From Streptomyces sp. NBC_00376 (GTDB taxonomy: Bacteria; Actinomycetota; Actinomycetes; Streptomycetales; Streptomycetaceae), in assembly GCF_036077095.1 (NCBI RefSeq), contig NZ_CP107960.1:3162001-3226000 (forward strand): a stretch of DNA of 64,000 bases. The letters run 5' to 3'. The translations under genes and the position numbers were made by a program. Under the pieces are notes generated by a model. That model saw nothing but the letters and a program-made list of their open reading frames with translations. It was not told the DNA's origin and did not search any database. Of the stretch, positions 17,592 to 26,883 are shown in pieces. Each line of letters begins with the position of its first letter. Within the stretch, counting starts at the first letter, position 1.

Positions 17592-18692
17592 ATGCCCGCA
17601 TACATCTGCCCGCAGGACGGCACCCGCGTCGACACCACCGCTCTCACCTGGTGCTGCCCGGTCTGCCGTGGCCCCTGGGACCTCGAATTCGAAGCCGCCG
17701 GCACGTTCTCGGTCAACTCCCTGACCGGACGCGTCAATTCACTGTGGCGTTACGAAGAGGTGCTGCCGCTCTCCTCGCCCACGACCACGCTCGGCGAGGG
17801 CCGCACCCCGCTCGTGCCGCTCACCGGCACGGTCTCGGCCAAGCTCGATTTCCTGATGCCGACGCTCTCCTTCAAGGACCGCGGCGCGGTGATGCTCGCC
17901 GAGCTGGCCCGCAGGCTGTCGCCCGAACGCGTCGTCGCGGACAGCAGCGGCAACGCCGGGACGGCGGTCGCCGCGTACTGCGCCCGCGCCGCGCTCCCCT
18001 GCACGGTGTACGTCCCCGAGGGCACGTCCCCGAAGAAGACCGAGCAGATCCGGGCCCACGGCGCCCGCCTGGAGATCGTTCCCGGTGACCGCGAGGCCAC
18101 CGCGGCCGCCGCCCGTACCGCCGCCGACGTCCCCGGCACCTTCTACGCCTCGCACGTCTTCAACCCGTACTTCCTGCACGGCACGAAGACGTACGTGTAC
18201 GAGCTGTGGGAGGACCTCGGCGGCCGTCTCCCGGACGCCATCGCCGTGCCCGTCGGCAACGGCACCCTTCTCCTCGGCGCGGCCCTGGCCACCGCCGAGC
18301 TCCACGCCCGGGGGCTGATCGACCGGCGACCGGCGCTGATCGCCGTACAGGCCGAAGCCGTCTCGCCGCTGGCCACCGCCTTCCGCGCGGGCGCCGACGG
18401 CCTGCTCCCCGCCGGCCTGCCCGGCGCCCCCGCCGCCACCCTCGCCGAGGGCATCGCCATCCCGCGTCCGCCGCGCGCACGGGCCATCCTGGCCGCGGTC
18501 AGGGAATCGGGCGGCACCTTCCTCACGGTGACCGAGGATCAGATCCGTGCCGCGCAGCTGGACCTGGCGGCACGCGGCCTCTACGTGGAGACGACGGGCG
18601 TCGCCTGCTGGGCCGCGGTCGGCGACTGGACCGACCGGAGCGTCGTCGTTCCGCTGTGCGGCGCGGGCCTCAAGACCGGCCTCGCGGGCTGA
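17592..18692 (+). CDS. Threonine synthase-like PLP-dependent enzyme
   Basis: 366 residues from ATG 17592; an ATG at 17580 is also in frame and neither has a strong ribosome site. An N-terminal Cys cluster (C6, C21, C22, C25: CPQDG then CCPVC) resembles the zinc-ribbon start of archaeal-type threonine synthases. The PLP-binding lysine is K95 in LSFKDRGAV, followed by DSSGNAGTA, the phosphate-loop region, and a glycine-rich VPVGNGTLLLG loop. Fold type II, cytoplasmic. Whether it is the housekeeping enzyme or a paralogue cannot be told; no thrA/thrB genes are near, so a paralogue is more likely. Confidence 0.85.
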   Translation: MPAYICPQDGTRVDTTALTWCCPVCRGPWDLEFEAAGTFSVNSLTGRVNSLWRYEEVLPLSSPTTTLGEGRTPLVPLTGTVSAKLDFLMPTLSFKDRGAVMLAELARRLSPERVVADSSGNAGTAVAAYCARAALPCTVYVPEGTSPKKTEQIRAHGARLEIVPGDREATAAAARTAADVPGTFYASHVFNPYFLHGTKTYVYELWEDLGGRLPDAIAVPVGNGTLLLGAALATAELHARGLIDRRPALIAVQAEAVSPLATAFRAGADGLLPAGLPGAPAATLAEGIAIPRPPRARAILAAVRESGGTFLTVTEDQIRAAQLDLAARGLYVETTGVACWAAVGDWTDRSVVVPLCGAGLKTGLAG

Positions 18693-18827
18693 CGAAGCGG
18701 ACCCGCCGGGCGGCCCGACGGGGCGGACGGCCGGGCGGGCCCGGCGGGCCGGGCAGCCGGGCAGGGCGGGAACGGACCGGTCCGTCGCGGCACCGGCGCC
18801 CGCCGCCCCGTCAGCCGTTCACCCCGC

Positions 18828-21506
18828 GTGCCGCGCACCGCCGCGCGGCGCGCGCTTCCCTACCTTCGTACGGTGAGCCTCTCGCGCCTCGTTCTCCTCA
18901 CGTCCCTCACGGCCCTGGTCGCGGGCGCACTGATCGCGCCGGCGGCTCCCGTCCCGTACGCGGCGCCTCCCGCCACGGCGGCGCCTCCCTCCGCGGCGGC
19001 CACCGCCTGCGGCCGGGACACCGATCCCGCCTGGGCGCCGACTTCCACCCGGTTCGGCGAGGCGGACGGCTACGACCCCTACACCGGCAACGGATACCTG
19101 GGCCACCGGGTGCCCGCGGCGGGCGCCGGATACGCGGCGTCGAACGAGAAGACCGGCTGGCCGCTGTTCACCCCGCGCTACGACGGCGCGTTCGTCTCCG
19201 GCCTGTTCGGGCGCGACAAGGATCTCGCCGCCGGCCGCGAGGTGGTCGCCGCACTGCCGAGCTGGACCGGTGTCGACGTGCGCGTCGGCGACGAGACCTA
19301 CGGATCCGACACGCCTCCCGGCCGGATCTCGCACTACCGCCAGACGCTCTTCCTGCGCTGCGGACTGGTGCGTACATCGCTGCGGTGGACCGCGGCCGAC
19401 GGCCGCGCGACCGACCTGACGTACGAAGTGCTCGCCGACCGGTCCGATGTGCACACGGGCGCCGTACGACTGCGCATGAAGCCGCACTGGAACGGCACCG
19501 CGACCGTCACCGGCCGGCTCGACCCGAGGGGCGCGCGCCGGATCGCCCTCGCCCCCGACGGTACGTTCCGCACCCTCGGCACCGGGACCGCGGGCGCGAT
19601 CGTCCAGATGCTGCGCACCCGCGGGCCGGGGGCCGGAGCGCCGGTTGCGGCGCGGAGCACGCACCGGGTGCGCGCGGGGCGTACGTACACCTTCGAGAAG
19701 TACGTCGGCGTCGACACCGCGCTCACCTCCGCCGCCCCGCGCACCGCCGCCCGCGACGCCGCCCGGCGCGCGGCGCGGCGCGGCTGGTCCGGGGTGCTCA
19801 CGGCGAACGCGGCGGCCTGGCGGCGGGCCTGGGCGGCCGACATCTCCGTACCGGGCAGTCCCGACCTCCAGAAATGGCTGCGGACGGCACAGTACGGACT
19901 GCTGGCCTCCACCCGGGCCGGGTCCCGCGACAGCATCGCGCCGGCCGGTCTGACCAGCGACAACTACGCCGGCATGGTGTTCTGGGACGCCGAGACCTGG
20001 ATGTACCCGGGGCTGCTCGCCACCCGCCCCGAGCTGGCCCGCCCGGTCGTCGAGTACCGCTACCGCACCCGTGGCGCGGCCCGCGCCAACGCCCGGAAGC
20101 TGGGGTTCCAGGGCCTGTTCTACCCGTGGACGAGCGCGAGCAGGGGCGAGCTGTGGTCCGAGTGCCAGAGCTGGAACCCCCCGCACTGCATCACCCAGAA
20201 CCACCTGCAGGGCGATGTGTCACTGGCCGTCTGGCAGTACTACCTGGCGACCGGGGACCGCGACTGGCTGGCCGGGCACGGCTGGCCGCTGCTCGCCGGG
20301 ATCGCCGACTTCTGGGCTTCGCGGGCCACCGCCGACGACGACGGCAGCTACTCGGTGAAGGAGGTCGCGGGCCCCGACGAGTACAGCAACGGCGTCACCG
20401 ACGGGGTCTTCACCAACGCGGTCGCCGCCACCGCCCTGCGCAACGCCACCCGCGCGGCGCAACTGCTCGGCCGCACCGCACCGGTCCGGTGGAAGCGGGT
20501 GGCGGACGGCCTGCGCATCCCGTACGACCCGGCGCGGGGGCTCTTCCTCCAGTACGCGGGGTACAACGGGTCGACGATCAAGCAGGCCGACACGGTGCTG
20601 CTGATCTACCCGCTGGAGTGGCCGATGGAGCCGGGCGCCGCCGCCGCCACGCTCGACTACTACGCGGCGCGCACCGACCCGGACGGCCCGGCCATGACCG
20701 ACTCGGTCCACGCCATCGACGCGGCCACGATCGGGGAGCCCGGCTGTGCGACGTACACCTATCTCCAGCGCGCCGTACGCCCGTTCACGCGCGGTCCGTA
20801 CGCCCTGTTCAGCGAGGCCCGGGGCACGAAGGCGGGCGCCCAGGACCCGCTGTCGGGCTTCCCCGCCGAGGACTTCCTCACCGGGAAGGGCGGGTTCCTC
20901 CAGGTCTTCACGCACGGCCTGACGGGGCTGCGGCTGCGGGAGGACGGGGTGCGTCTGGATCCGATGCTGCCGCCGCAGCTGGGCAGCGGTGTCACGCTGA
21001 CGGGCCTGCGCTACCGGGGCCGTACGTACGACCTGGCGATCGGCCCCCGGACGACGATGGTCCGGCTGATCTCCGGCGACCCCTTCACCGTCGACTCCCC
21101 CGCCGGCCCCCGCACACTGAGCGGCACGCTCACTCTCCCCACCCGCCGCCCGGACCTCGCCGCGACCACCGACGCGGCCCGCTGCCGCCCGGTGACGGCG
21201 ACATCGGAATCCCCCGGTCTGTACGCGGCGGCCGCGGTGGACGGCAGTCCGGCCACCGCCTGGTCCCCGGACGGCGCGAAGGGCGCGCTGACGGTGGACC
21301 TGGGGCGGGCGGGCGCGGTGACATCGGCCGTACCGGAGTGGGCGGACGTACGACCGTTCTCGTACCGCCTGGAGACGTCTTCCGACGGCACGCACTGGCA
21401 GCCGTACCGGGCGGGCGCGGTGGCCAGGTCGGTACGGCTGACGGTGGAGTCCGAGGACCCGCAGAAGCCCGCAGGTGTACGGGAGTTGAGGGTGACCCAG
21501 CCATGA
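18828..21506 (+). CDS. Secreted GH65-family hydrolase with C-terminal discoidin-like domain
   Basis: 892 residues from GTG 18828; GTG 18873 (VSLSRLVLLTSL) would give a tidier signal peptide, with cleavage near the Ala/Pro run. The body matches glycoside hydrolase family 65: an N-terminal beta-sandwich (~50-290), a linker, then an (alpha/alpha)6 domain with WDAETWMYPGLL and the acid motif VAGPDEYSNGVTDGVFTN (E is the general acid). The last ~130 residues (ATSESPGLYAAAAVDGSPATAWSPDG) resemble an F5/8-type carbohydrate-binding module. Family members act on alpha-glucosides such as trehalose. Being secreted, it is more likely an acid-trehalase-type hydrolase than a phosphorylase; that is inference. 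Confidence 0.85.
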   Translation: MPRTAARRALPYLRTVSLSRLVLLTSLTALVAGALIAPAAPVPYAAPPATAAPPSAAATACGRDTDPAWAPTSTRFGEADGYDPYTGNGYLGHRVPAAGAGYAASNEKTGWPLFTPRYDGAFVSGLFGRDKDLAAGREVVAALPSWTGVDVRVGDETYGSDTPPGRISHYRQTLFLRCGLVRTSLRWTAADGRATDLTYEVLADRSDVHTGAVRLRMKPHWNGTATVTGRLDPRGARRIALAPDGTFRTLGTGTAGAIVQMLRTRGPGAGAPVAARSTHRVRAGRTYTFEKYVGVDTALTSAAPRTAARDAARRAARRGWSGVLTANAAAWRRAWAADISVPGSPDLQKWLRTAQYGLLASTRAGSRDSIAPAGLTSDNYAGMVFWDAETWMYPGLLATRPELARPVVEYRYRTRGAARANARKLGFQGLFYPWTSASRGELWSECQSWNPPHCITQNHLQGDVSLAVWQYYLATGDRDWLAGHGWPLLAGIADFWASRATADDDGSYSVKEVAGPDEYSNGVTDGVFTNAVAATALRNATRAAQLLGRTAPVRWKRVADGLRIPYDPARGLFLQYAGYNGSTIKQADTVLLIYPLEWPMEPGAAAATLDYYAARTDPDGPAMTDSVHAIDAATIGEPGCATYTYLQRAVRPFTRGPYALFSEARGTKAGAQDPLSGFPAEDFLTGKGGFLQVFTHGLTGLRLREDGVRLDPMLPPQLGSGVTLTGLRYRGRTYDLAIGPRTTMVRLISGDPFTVDSPAGPRTLSGTLTLPTRRPDLAATTDAARCRPVTATSESPGLYAAAAVDGSPATAWSPDGAKGALTVDLGRAGAVTSAVPEWADVRPFSYRLETSSDGTHWQPYRAGAVARSVRLTVESEDPQKPAGVRELRVTQP

Positions 21507-21525
21507 CCGCGAGGCTGTACGGGGG

Positions 21526-21708
21526 TCAGCCTCGGGCGCGGAGCCTGCTGCCGAAGCCGTAGTGGAGGCCGAGCAGCACACCGCCCACCGCCGCGACGAT
21601 GCCCGTCGCCCGGCCCGAGCCGAGGGCCCCGGTGAGGACGACGGCCGCCGCGTACACGCTGGGCAGCCACCAGTTGAAGCCGGATCTCGCGGCCGGACGG
21701 CGTTCCAT
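21526..21708 (-). CDS. Small two-helix membrane protein, hypothetical
   Basis: A 60-residue product from ATG 21708, with AGGGGGAA upstream. It has a basic N-terminus, two hydrophobic segments (WWLPSVYAAAVVLTGALG and GIVAAVGGVLLGLHYGFG) and a basic end. I do not recognise the family. It stands alone between the GH65 and amidase genes, convergent with GH65. Confidence 0.65.
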   Translation of the reverse strand: MERRPAARSGFNWWLPSVYAAAVVLTGALGSGRATGIVAAVGGVLLGLHYGFGSRLRARG

Positions 21709-21876
21709 GTTTCCCCCTGGTCGACATCGGCATGCCGCACACGGTGCGGCGCAGCGCTGCCGATCATGCCATCCGGCCCCGCCCGGCGGAACGGCCTGCG
21801 GGAGGAGGAATGGCCCGCGGGAAGCGGACCGGCCGGGTCCGGCGCCGCGTGCGTGTCGGCGGCACCGGCGACGTAC

Positions 21877-22785
21877 TCAGCGGGCGCCGTCGTGGCGAGG
21901 GCTGCTCAGGCTCGCGGCGAAACGGATTCCGGGGGGCGGGAGCGGCGACGACCTGCCCTGGAGGCTCGCGGCAAGGGTGCGGATGGCGGGGAGCCGCGCG
22001 AGCAGCGCCTGGCCGGGACAGTTGGTGGCGAAGCCGTCGCGGTGAGCGGAGATGGCGTCGAACTCGGCCGAAGTGCCCTTGGCGTAACGGCTCTTGCCGT
22101 TGGTGGAGGTGAGCCGCACCTTGCCTGCGGCGTCGACGCCGCCCAGGCCGAGCTTCCAGGCCGCGAGGGCCGCGATCGCGTGCTCCATGGCCGCCGGTAC
22201 CTGCGTCCCCGGCCCGAAGGTGCCGATGGCCGCGATCCCCGTGGTGCCCTGGTTGAACCCGAGGGTGTGGGAGCCGACGACGGGGCGGTCCGCACCGCCG
22301 GCGCGGCCTTCGTAGATGGTGCCGCACTTGTCGACGAGGAAGTTGTAGCCGAGGTCGCCCCAACTCCGGTCACGGGTCTGGCCCGTGTACAGATTGCGCA
22401 GGGTACGGGGGACGTCGGCGCAGTCGTAGCCGTTGGGGGTGTCGGTGTGATGGATGAAGACCGCCCTGACCCCTGCCGCGTAGTGCGCATGGCGGTCGCG
22501 CCTGGTCTCGTCGGCCCGCCACTGCGCACGCGACACGATGGCCGGCCGGGGCACCAGGCGGGGCGGCACCATCGAAGCCGCCCCGAGAGCCGGGAACGGG
22601 CGCCCGATGCCGGCGACCGGCCCAGCGGTCGTTCCGGGCCGCCACACGGACGGGGCCCCTTCCGGAGCCGTGTCGCGAACGGCTCGGGCCTTCGTCACTC
22701 CGGCGGGTGCCACGAGGAGGGGAAGCGCCATCGGAACGGTGACCCACAGCGCTATTCGGTACAGACGCATTCGGTGCAGACGCAC
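21877..22785 (-). CDS. PGRP-type N-acetylmuramoyl-L-alanine amidase, secreted
   Basis: 302 residues from GTG 22785 (GAAGG at good spacing); ATG 22770 is the alternative. An N-terminal signal (LWVTVPMALPLLVAPAG) is followed by a ~60-residue linker, then an Amidase_2/peptidoglycan-recognition domain: IHHTDTPNGYDC carries the first zinc His, LGYNFLVDKCGTIYEGRAGG the conserved Tyr, SHTLGFNQGTTGIAAIG a second core motif, and ISAHRDGFATNCPGQAL the His and Cys ligands. It should cleave the bond between muramic acid and the stem peptide outside the cell. Confidence 0.92.
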   Translation of the reverse strand: MRLHRMRLYRIALWVTVPMALPLLVAPAGVTKARAVRDTAPEGAPSVWRPGTTAGPVAGIGRPFPALGAASMVPPRLVPRPAIVSRAQWRADETRRDRHAHYAAGVRAVFIHHTDTPNGYDCADVPRTLRNLYTGQTRDRSWGDLGYNFLVDKCGTIYEGRAGGADRPVVGSHTLGFNQGTTGIAAIGTFGPGTQVPAAMEHAIAALAAWKLGLGGVDAAGKVRLTSTNGKSRYAKGTSAEFDAISAHRDGFATNCPGQALLARLPAIRTLAASLQGRSSPLPPPGIRFAASLSSPRHDGAR

Positions 22786-22992
22786 GGGAGAAAACCTTCT
22801 TCGTCTTTCGCCGGCATGCCGGCGGGAGCGCGTATGCCCACAGCCTCGCGGCGCCCGGCCCGCCGCGCGCGCCGGGTTAGTGCAGTCAGGCGAGCACGGC
22901 GACACGCAGCGAAGTGGGCCTCCGGCATGCAGATTTCATCCATGATCGGTCGATATCGGGGACGGTCGGGGCGAACGGATGGAGGCACGGTC

Positions 22993-24558
22993 GTGGGCAC
23001 GGACGGACAGCGCGACGGGGACGCGGAACGGTTGCACTGCCTGGTCACCGGGGCGTCCGGGTACATCGGCGGGCGTCTGGTCCCGGAACTGCTGCGAGCG
23101 GGCCACCGGGTGCGGTGCCTGGCCCGCACCCCCCGCAAGCTCCGTGACCATCCCTGGGCGGGGGACGCCGAGACGGTGCGGGGCGACGTGACGGACGCGG
23201 GCTCGGTGGCCGCGGCCATGCAGGGGATCGACGTGGCGTACTACCTGGTGCACGCCCTCGGCACCGGTTCCTCCTTCGAGGACACCGACCGCCGGGCGGC
23301 CCGCGTCTTCGCCGAGCAGGCACACGCGGCCGGCGTACGGCGGATCGTCTATCTGGGCGGGCTCACCCCACCGGGCGTACCGACCGGGTCGCTCTCCCCG
23401 CATCTGCGCTCCCGGGCCGAGGTCGGCCGGATCTTCCTCGACGCACCGGTGCCCGCCACCGTGCTGCGGGCGGCGGTCGTCATCGGTTCGGGATCGGCGT
23501 CCTTCGAGATGCTGCGGTATCTGACCGAGCGGCTGCCGGTCATGGTCACCCCCAGCTGGGTGCACACCCGTACCCAGCCCATCGGGGTACGCGATGTGCT
23601 GCGCTATCTCGTCGGCTCGGCCACCATGCCGGACGACGTCGACCGGGCGTTCGACATCGGCGGGCCCGACGTCCTCACGTACCGGGAGATGATGTGCCGC
23701 TACGCCGCCGTCGCCGCACTGCCCCGGCGGCTCATCGTTCCGGTTCCGGTGCTCACGCCGCGGCTGTCCAGCCACTGGGTCGGTCTCGTCACCCCGGTGC
23801 CCGCCTCCCTGGCCCGGCCGTTGACGGAGTCACTGCGTCATGAGGTCGTCTGCCAGGAGCACGACATCGCCCGCTACGTGCCCGACCCGCCGGGCCTGCC
23901 GCTGCCGTTCGACGAGGCACTGGCGCTGGCACTGCGCCGGGTGCGTGAGGCCCAGGTCGCCACCCGCTGGTCCTCCGCGGCCCTGCCGGGAGCGCCCAGC
24001 GATCCGCTGCCCACGGACCCGGACTGGGCCGGGGGCAGCCTCTACCAGGACGAACGGCAGCTGCCGGTCGACGCGGACCGGACGGCCCTGTGGCGGGTGA
24101 TCGAGGGAATCGGCGGCGACAACGGCTGGTACTCCTTTCCGCTCGCCTGGGCGGTCAGGGGGTGGCTGGACCGGTTCGTCGGCGGGGTGGGGCTGCGCCG
24201 TGGACGACGCGACGCCGAGCACCTGCGCGTCGGGGACTCGCTGGACTTCTGGCGGGTCGAGGAGATCGAGCCCGGACGGCTGCTTCGGCTGCGCGCGGAG
24301 ATGAGGCTGCCGGGCCTCGCCTGGCTGGAGATGTACGCCGAGACCGGCTCCGACGGCCGCACCCGCTACCGGCAACGGGCGCTGTTCCACCCGCACGGCC
24401 TGCTGGGCCACGCCTACTGGTGGTCCGTCTCCCCCTTCCACGCCGTGGTCTTCGGCGGCATGGCCCGCAACATCACCCAGGCCGCCGCCAAGGGGCTGAG
24501 CGCACACCGGCGTTCACCGCACGCCGACCGCGCCCGGGGGCCCCGCCCCGGGCCATGA
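22993..24558 (+). CDS. SDR-family NAD(P)-binding protein with C-terminal DUF2867 domain
   Basis: 521 residues from GTG 22993, chosen for GGAGG at 7-base spacing; the frame is open ~1.4 kb further upstream but that part is antisense to the amidase. Residues ~15-240 are an atypical short-chain dehydrogenase Rossmann fold (CLVTGASGYIGGRLVPELL; DVAYYLVHALG; IVYLGGL). The C-terminal half (~345-500: LWRVIEGIGGDNGWYSFPLAW, FWRVEEIEPGRLLRLRAEM) is DUF2867-like, a START-like fold. The fusion is common in actinobacteria; substrate unknown. It is convergent with the signal peptidase gene, only 4 bp apart. Confidence 0.88.
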   Translation: MGTDGQRDGDAERLHCLVTGASGYIGGRLVPELLRAGHRVRCLARTPRKLRDHPWAGDAETVRGDVTDAGSVAAAMQGIDVAYYLVHALGTGSSFEDTDRRAARVFAEQAHAAGVRRIVYLGGLTPPGVPTGSLSPHLRSRAEVGRIFLDAPVPATVLRAAVVIGSGSASFEMLRYLTERLPVMVTPSWVHTRTQPIGVRDVLRYLVGSATMPDDVDRAFDIGGPDVLTYREMMCRYAAVAALPRRLIVPVPVLTPRLSSHWVGLVTPVPASLARPLTESLRHEVVCQEHDIARYVPDPPGLPLPFDEALALALRRVREAQVATRWSSAALPGAPSDPLPTDPDWAGGSLYQDERQLPVDADRTALWRVIEGIGGDNGWYSFPLAWAVRGWLDRFVGGVGLRRGRRDAEHLRVGDSLDFWRVEEIEPGRLLRLRAEMRLPGLAWLEMYAETGSDGRTRYRQRALFHPHGLLGHAYWWSVSPFHAVVFGGMARNITQAAAKGLSAHRRSPHADRARGPRPGP

Positions 24559-24562
24559 GCCC

Positions 24563-25054
24563 TCACCCGCCCGACGAGGGCAGCGAAGAAGGCGCACCGG
24601 GAGCCGCGGCGGCCCGCAGACGGAGCAGAACCGCCCCGACGACCTTGTCCTCGGGGCAGTAGCCGCACTGCTTGGAGTCCCGTGAGCCCGGCTTCTCCCC
24701 CAGGAGGACGAGCATGCCCGGCGGCACGTGCGTACCGGGGCACCGGACGGCCCAGTGCGGTACGGGCTCTCCGGCGACGGCGACGACGCGTTTGACGTAC
24801 CACGAGTCGGGCGTGGTGTCCGCGGGGCCGTGCCAGCCGTGCTCGGGGTGGGGTGCGACGACGACGGCCACCCGGCCCGTGGCGACGCGGCGGGTGCCGC
24901 GGAGCACCAGGAGCCGGTCGCCGGGCATGAGCGTCGGCGACATGCTGTACCCGCGGACGGTCACGGCCAGCAGCCGCCGACGCGCCAGCCACAGGGCAGC
25001 GGCGAGGACGAGGAGTGCCCCGAGGGCGAGGAGCACCGGGACCGCGGCGCTCAT
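24563..25054 (-). CDS. S26 family signal peptidase
   Basis: 163 residues from ATG 25054, which overlaps the stop of the ABC exporter (ATGA). One N-terminal membrane helix (VPVLLALGALLVLAAALWLA) is followed by catalytic Ser37 in RGYSMSPTLMPGDRLLV and the general-base Lys88 in SWYVKRVVAVAGE, the defining dyad of type I signal peptidases. It is the last gene of the Cys-rich peptide operon. A dedicated peptidase inside an export operon, with a substrate carrying an AEA site before its Cys-rich part, suggests it removes the peptide leader on the outer face of the membrane. That role is inferred. Confidence 0.88.
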   Translation of the reverse strand: MSAAVPVLLALGALLVLAAALWLARRRLLAVTVRGYSMSPTLMPGDRLLVLRGTRRVATGRVAVVVAPHPEHGWHGPADTTPDSWYVKRVVAVAGEPVPHWAVRCPGTHVPPGMLVLLGEKPGSRDSKQCGYCPEDKVVGAVLLRLRAAAAPGAPSSLPSSGG

Positions 25055-26883
25055 CGGACGGTCTCTTCGTAGCCCTCGGCCTGTGTGGTGAAGAGCTCGG
25101 CGTACATGCCGCGGGCGGTCATGAGCTGCTCGTGGGTGCCTGTCTCGCGCACGGTTCCGTCGGCGATGACGACGATGGTGTCCGCGGCGCGGACGGTGTT
25201 GAGGCGGTGGGAGACGAGGATGCTCGTCGCGCCCTCGCGCAGTGCGGCGAGCCGGTCGTGGACGTGGCGTTCGGCGACGGCGTCGAGGCCGGTGCTGGGT
25301 TCGTCGAGGATCATGAGGTCCCGTTCGGAACGCATCAGGGCCCGTGCGAGCGCGAGGCGTTGCCACTGGCCGCCCGACAACTGCACGCCGGAGTTGGTCT
25401 CTTCGGTGTCGTCGGGGAAGAACATCCGGCTGAGCATGGTGTCGTACCCCTGCGGCAGGCCGGCGAGGGCGGTGTGGATGTCCGCGTCGGCGGCGGCGGC
25501 GTGGATGCGTCCGTGGTCGTGGAGGGAGCCGAGGTCGCCGAGGCCGATGTTCTCCCCGGCGGTGAGGTCGTACTCCATCGGATCCTGGAAGACCACACTG
25601 ACGCGCCTGCGCAGCTGGTCCGCGGGGAGGTCCTTGAGGTCGATGCCGTCCCAGTGGATGCTGCCGCGCTGCGGATCGTAGAGGCGGCACAGCAGTTTGA
25701 CGAGGGTGCTCTTGCCGGCCCCGTTGAGTCCGACGACGGCCAGGCTGGTGCCGTGCGCGATGGTCAGGCTGACTCCGCGCAGGATCCAGGGTCCGTCGTC
25801 GGCGTAGCGGAACCAGACGTCCCGTAGTTCGATCCCGCGGCTCAGTGGCGGTGGGGCGATCGGGGCGGGCGGGGCGGGGAGGTCGTCGCGGACCTGGGTG
25901 ACATGCAGGTAGTGGCCGAACAGCAGGGCCGTCTGGTGGCTCTGGGCGATGGACCCGACCAGGCCGACGAGGGCCGTCTGCAGCCCGGCGAGGGCGGCGA
26001 CCAGGAGGGACACGTCACCGGCGGTGAGGACGTGGGTGGCGGCCTGGTGCACGCCCCAGACGAGTGCGCCGGTGGAGACGGCCGCGCCGAGGGCGGCGAG
26101 GGCCGTCTCGTAGGTGACGAGGCGGCGGTCGAGGTGTTCCTCCTGCTGGTTGATGCTGTCGAGATCGGTACGCAGGCGCTGCGCGAAGTAGTCGCCGAGG
26201 CCGTAGAGGCGGATCTCCTTCGCCGCCTGGGTGTCGGTGAGGAGCCCCCGGTAGAAGATCTGGCGGCGGGCGAGGCTGCTGGTGCGCCAGAACATGTCGG
26301 CGCGGTGGCGGCTGTTGGCCAGGTGGGCGAAGAGGGCAGGCACGGCCGCGGCGACGAGTATCGCGGCCAGGGTGGGGCTGATGAGCAGGACGCTTCCCAG
26401 GAAGCCCACCAGGGTGAGGCCCCCCTGGGCGCCCTGGAGCACCGCACCGACGAGCCGTTCGGCGCCCTGGGCGCTCTGGATGGCGAGTTGGACCCGGTCG
26501 TGGAAGGCGGGCTGTTCGAGCCTGGACAGCCCGCTGAGCCGGTTGACGGCCGTGAGCAGGTCGCTCTGGGCCCGGGTGGAGGTGGCGCGGCGGATGCGGC
26601 CGTCGGCGTAGGAGGAGAGGGCCGAGGCGGCGGCGAGCAGGACGGTGAGCAGGCCGATGCCGACCGCGGCCCGGTTGAGGTCCGCGGCGCGGAAGCCGTC
26701 CGCGGCGAGGCTGTCGACCACGTACTTGAGCAGCCAGGAGGCGGCCACGGGGGCCGTGCCCGCGATGACGACGGTGGCGACCCGGACGGCGAGGGCCCCG
26801 GGGCAGGACCGCAGCGTGAGGGCGAGTACCGCGGTGAGACCCCGCAGGAACTCGGCCGGGCGGGAGGCGGGCTGCCCGCTCAT
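25051..26883 (-). CDS. ABC exporter, fused membrane and ATPase domains
   Basis: 610 residues from ATG 26883, overlapping the stop of the redoxin gene. Residues ~15-320 are a type I exporter membrane domain of about six helices; ~350-600 the ATPase, with Walker A VGLNGAGKSTLVKLL, signature LSGGQWQRLALARAL, Walker B DLMILDEPSTGLD and H-loop LVSHRLNTV. There is no N-terminal C39 peptidase domain, so leader removal would have to be done elsewhere, consistent with the S26 peptidase in the next gene. As a half-transporter it should act as a homodimer. The likely cargo is the Cys-rich peptide encoded upstream in the operon. Confidence 0.9.
   Translation of the reverse strand: MSGQPASRPAEFLRGLTAVLALTLRSCPGALAVRVATVVIAGTAPVAASWLLKYVVDSLAADGFRAADLNRAAVGIGLLTVLLAAASALSSYADGRIRRATSTRAQSDLLTAVNRLSGLSRLEQPAFHDRVQLAIQSAQGAERLVGAVLQGAQGGLTLVGFLGSVLLISPTLAAILVAAAVPALFAHLANSRHRADMFWRTSSLARRQIFYRGLLTDTQAAKEIRLYGLGDYFAQRLRTDLDSINQQEEHLDRRLVTYETALAALGAAVSTGALVWGVHQAATHVLTAGDVSLLVAALAGLQTALVGLVGSIAQSHQTALLFGHYLHVTQVRDDLPAPPAPIAPPPLSRGIELRDVWFRYADDGPWILRGVSLTIAHGTSLAVVGLNGAGKSTLVKLLCRLYDPQRGSIHWDGIDLKDLPADQLRRRVSVVFQDPMEYDLTAGENIGLGDLGSLHDHGRIHAAAADADIHTALAGLPQGYDTMLSRMFFPDDTEETNSGVQLSGGQWQRLALARALMRSERDLMILDEPSTGLDAVAERHVHDRLAALREGATSILVSHRLNTVRAADTIVVIADGTVRETGTHEQLMTARGMYAELFTTQAEGYEETVR

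Noticed and set aside
21562..22992. Upstream extension of the SDR protein frame (998 codons in total)
   Set aside because: It is antisense to the amidase and small membrane protein, and the GTG at 22993 has an ideal ribosome site right before the conserved Rossmann start.
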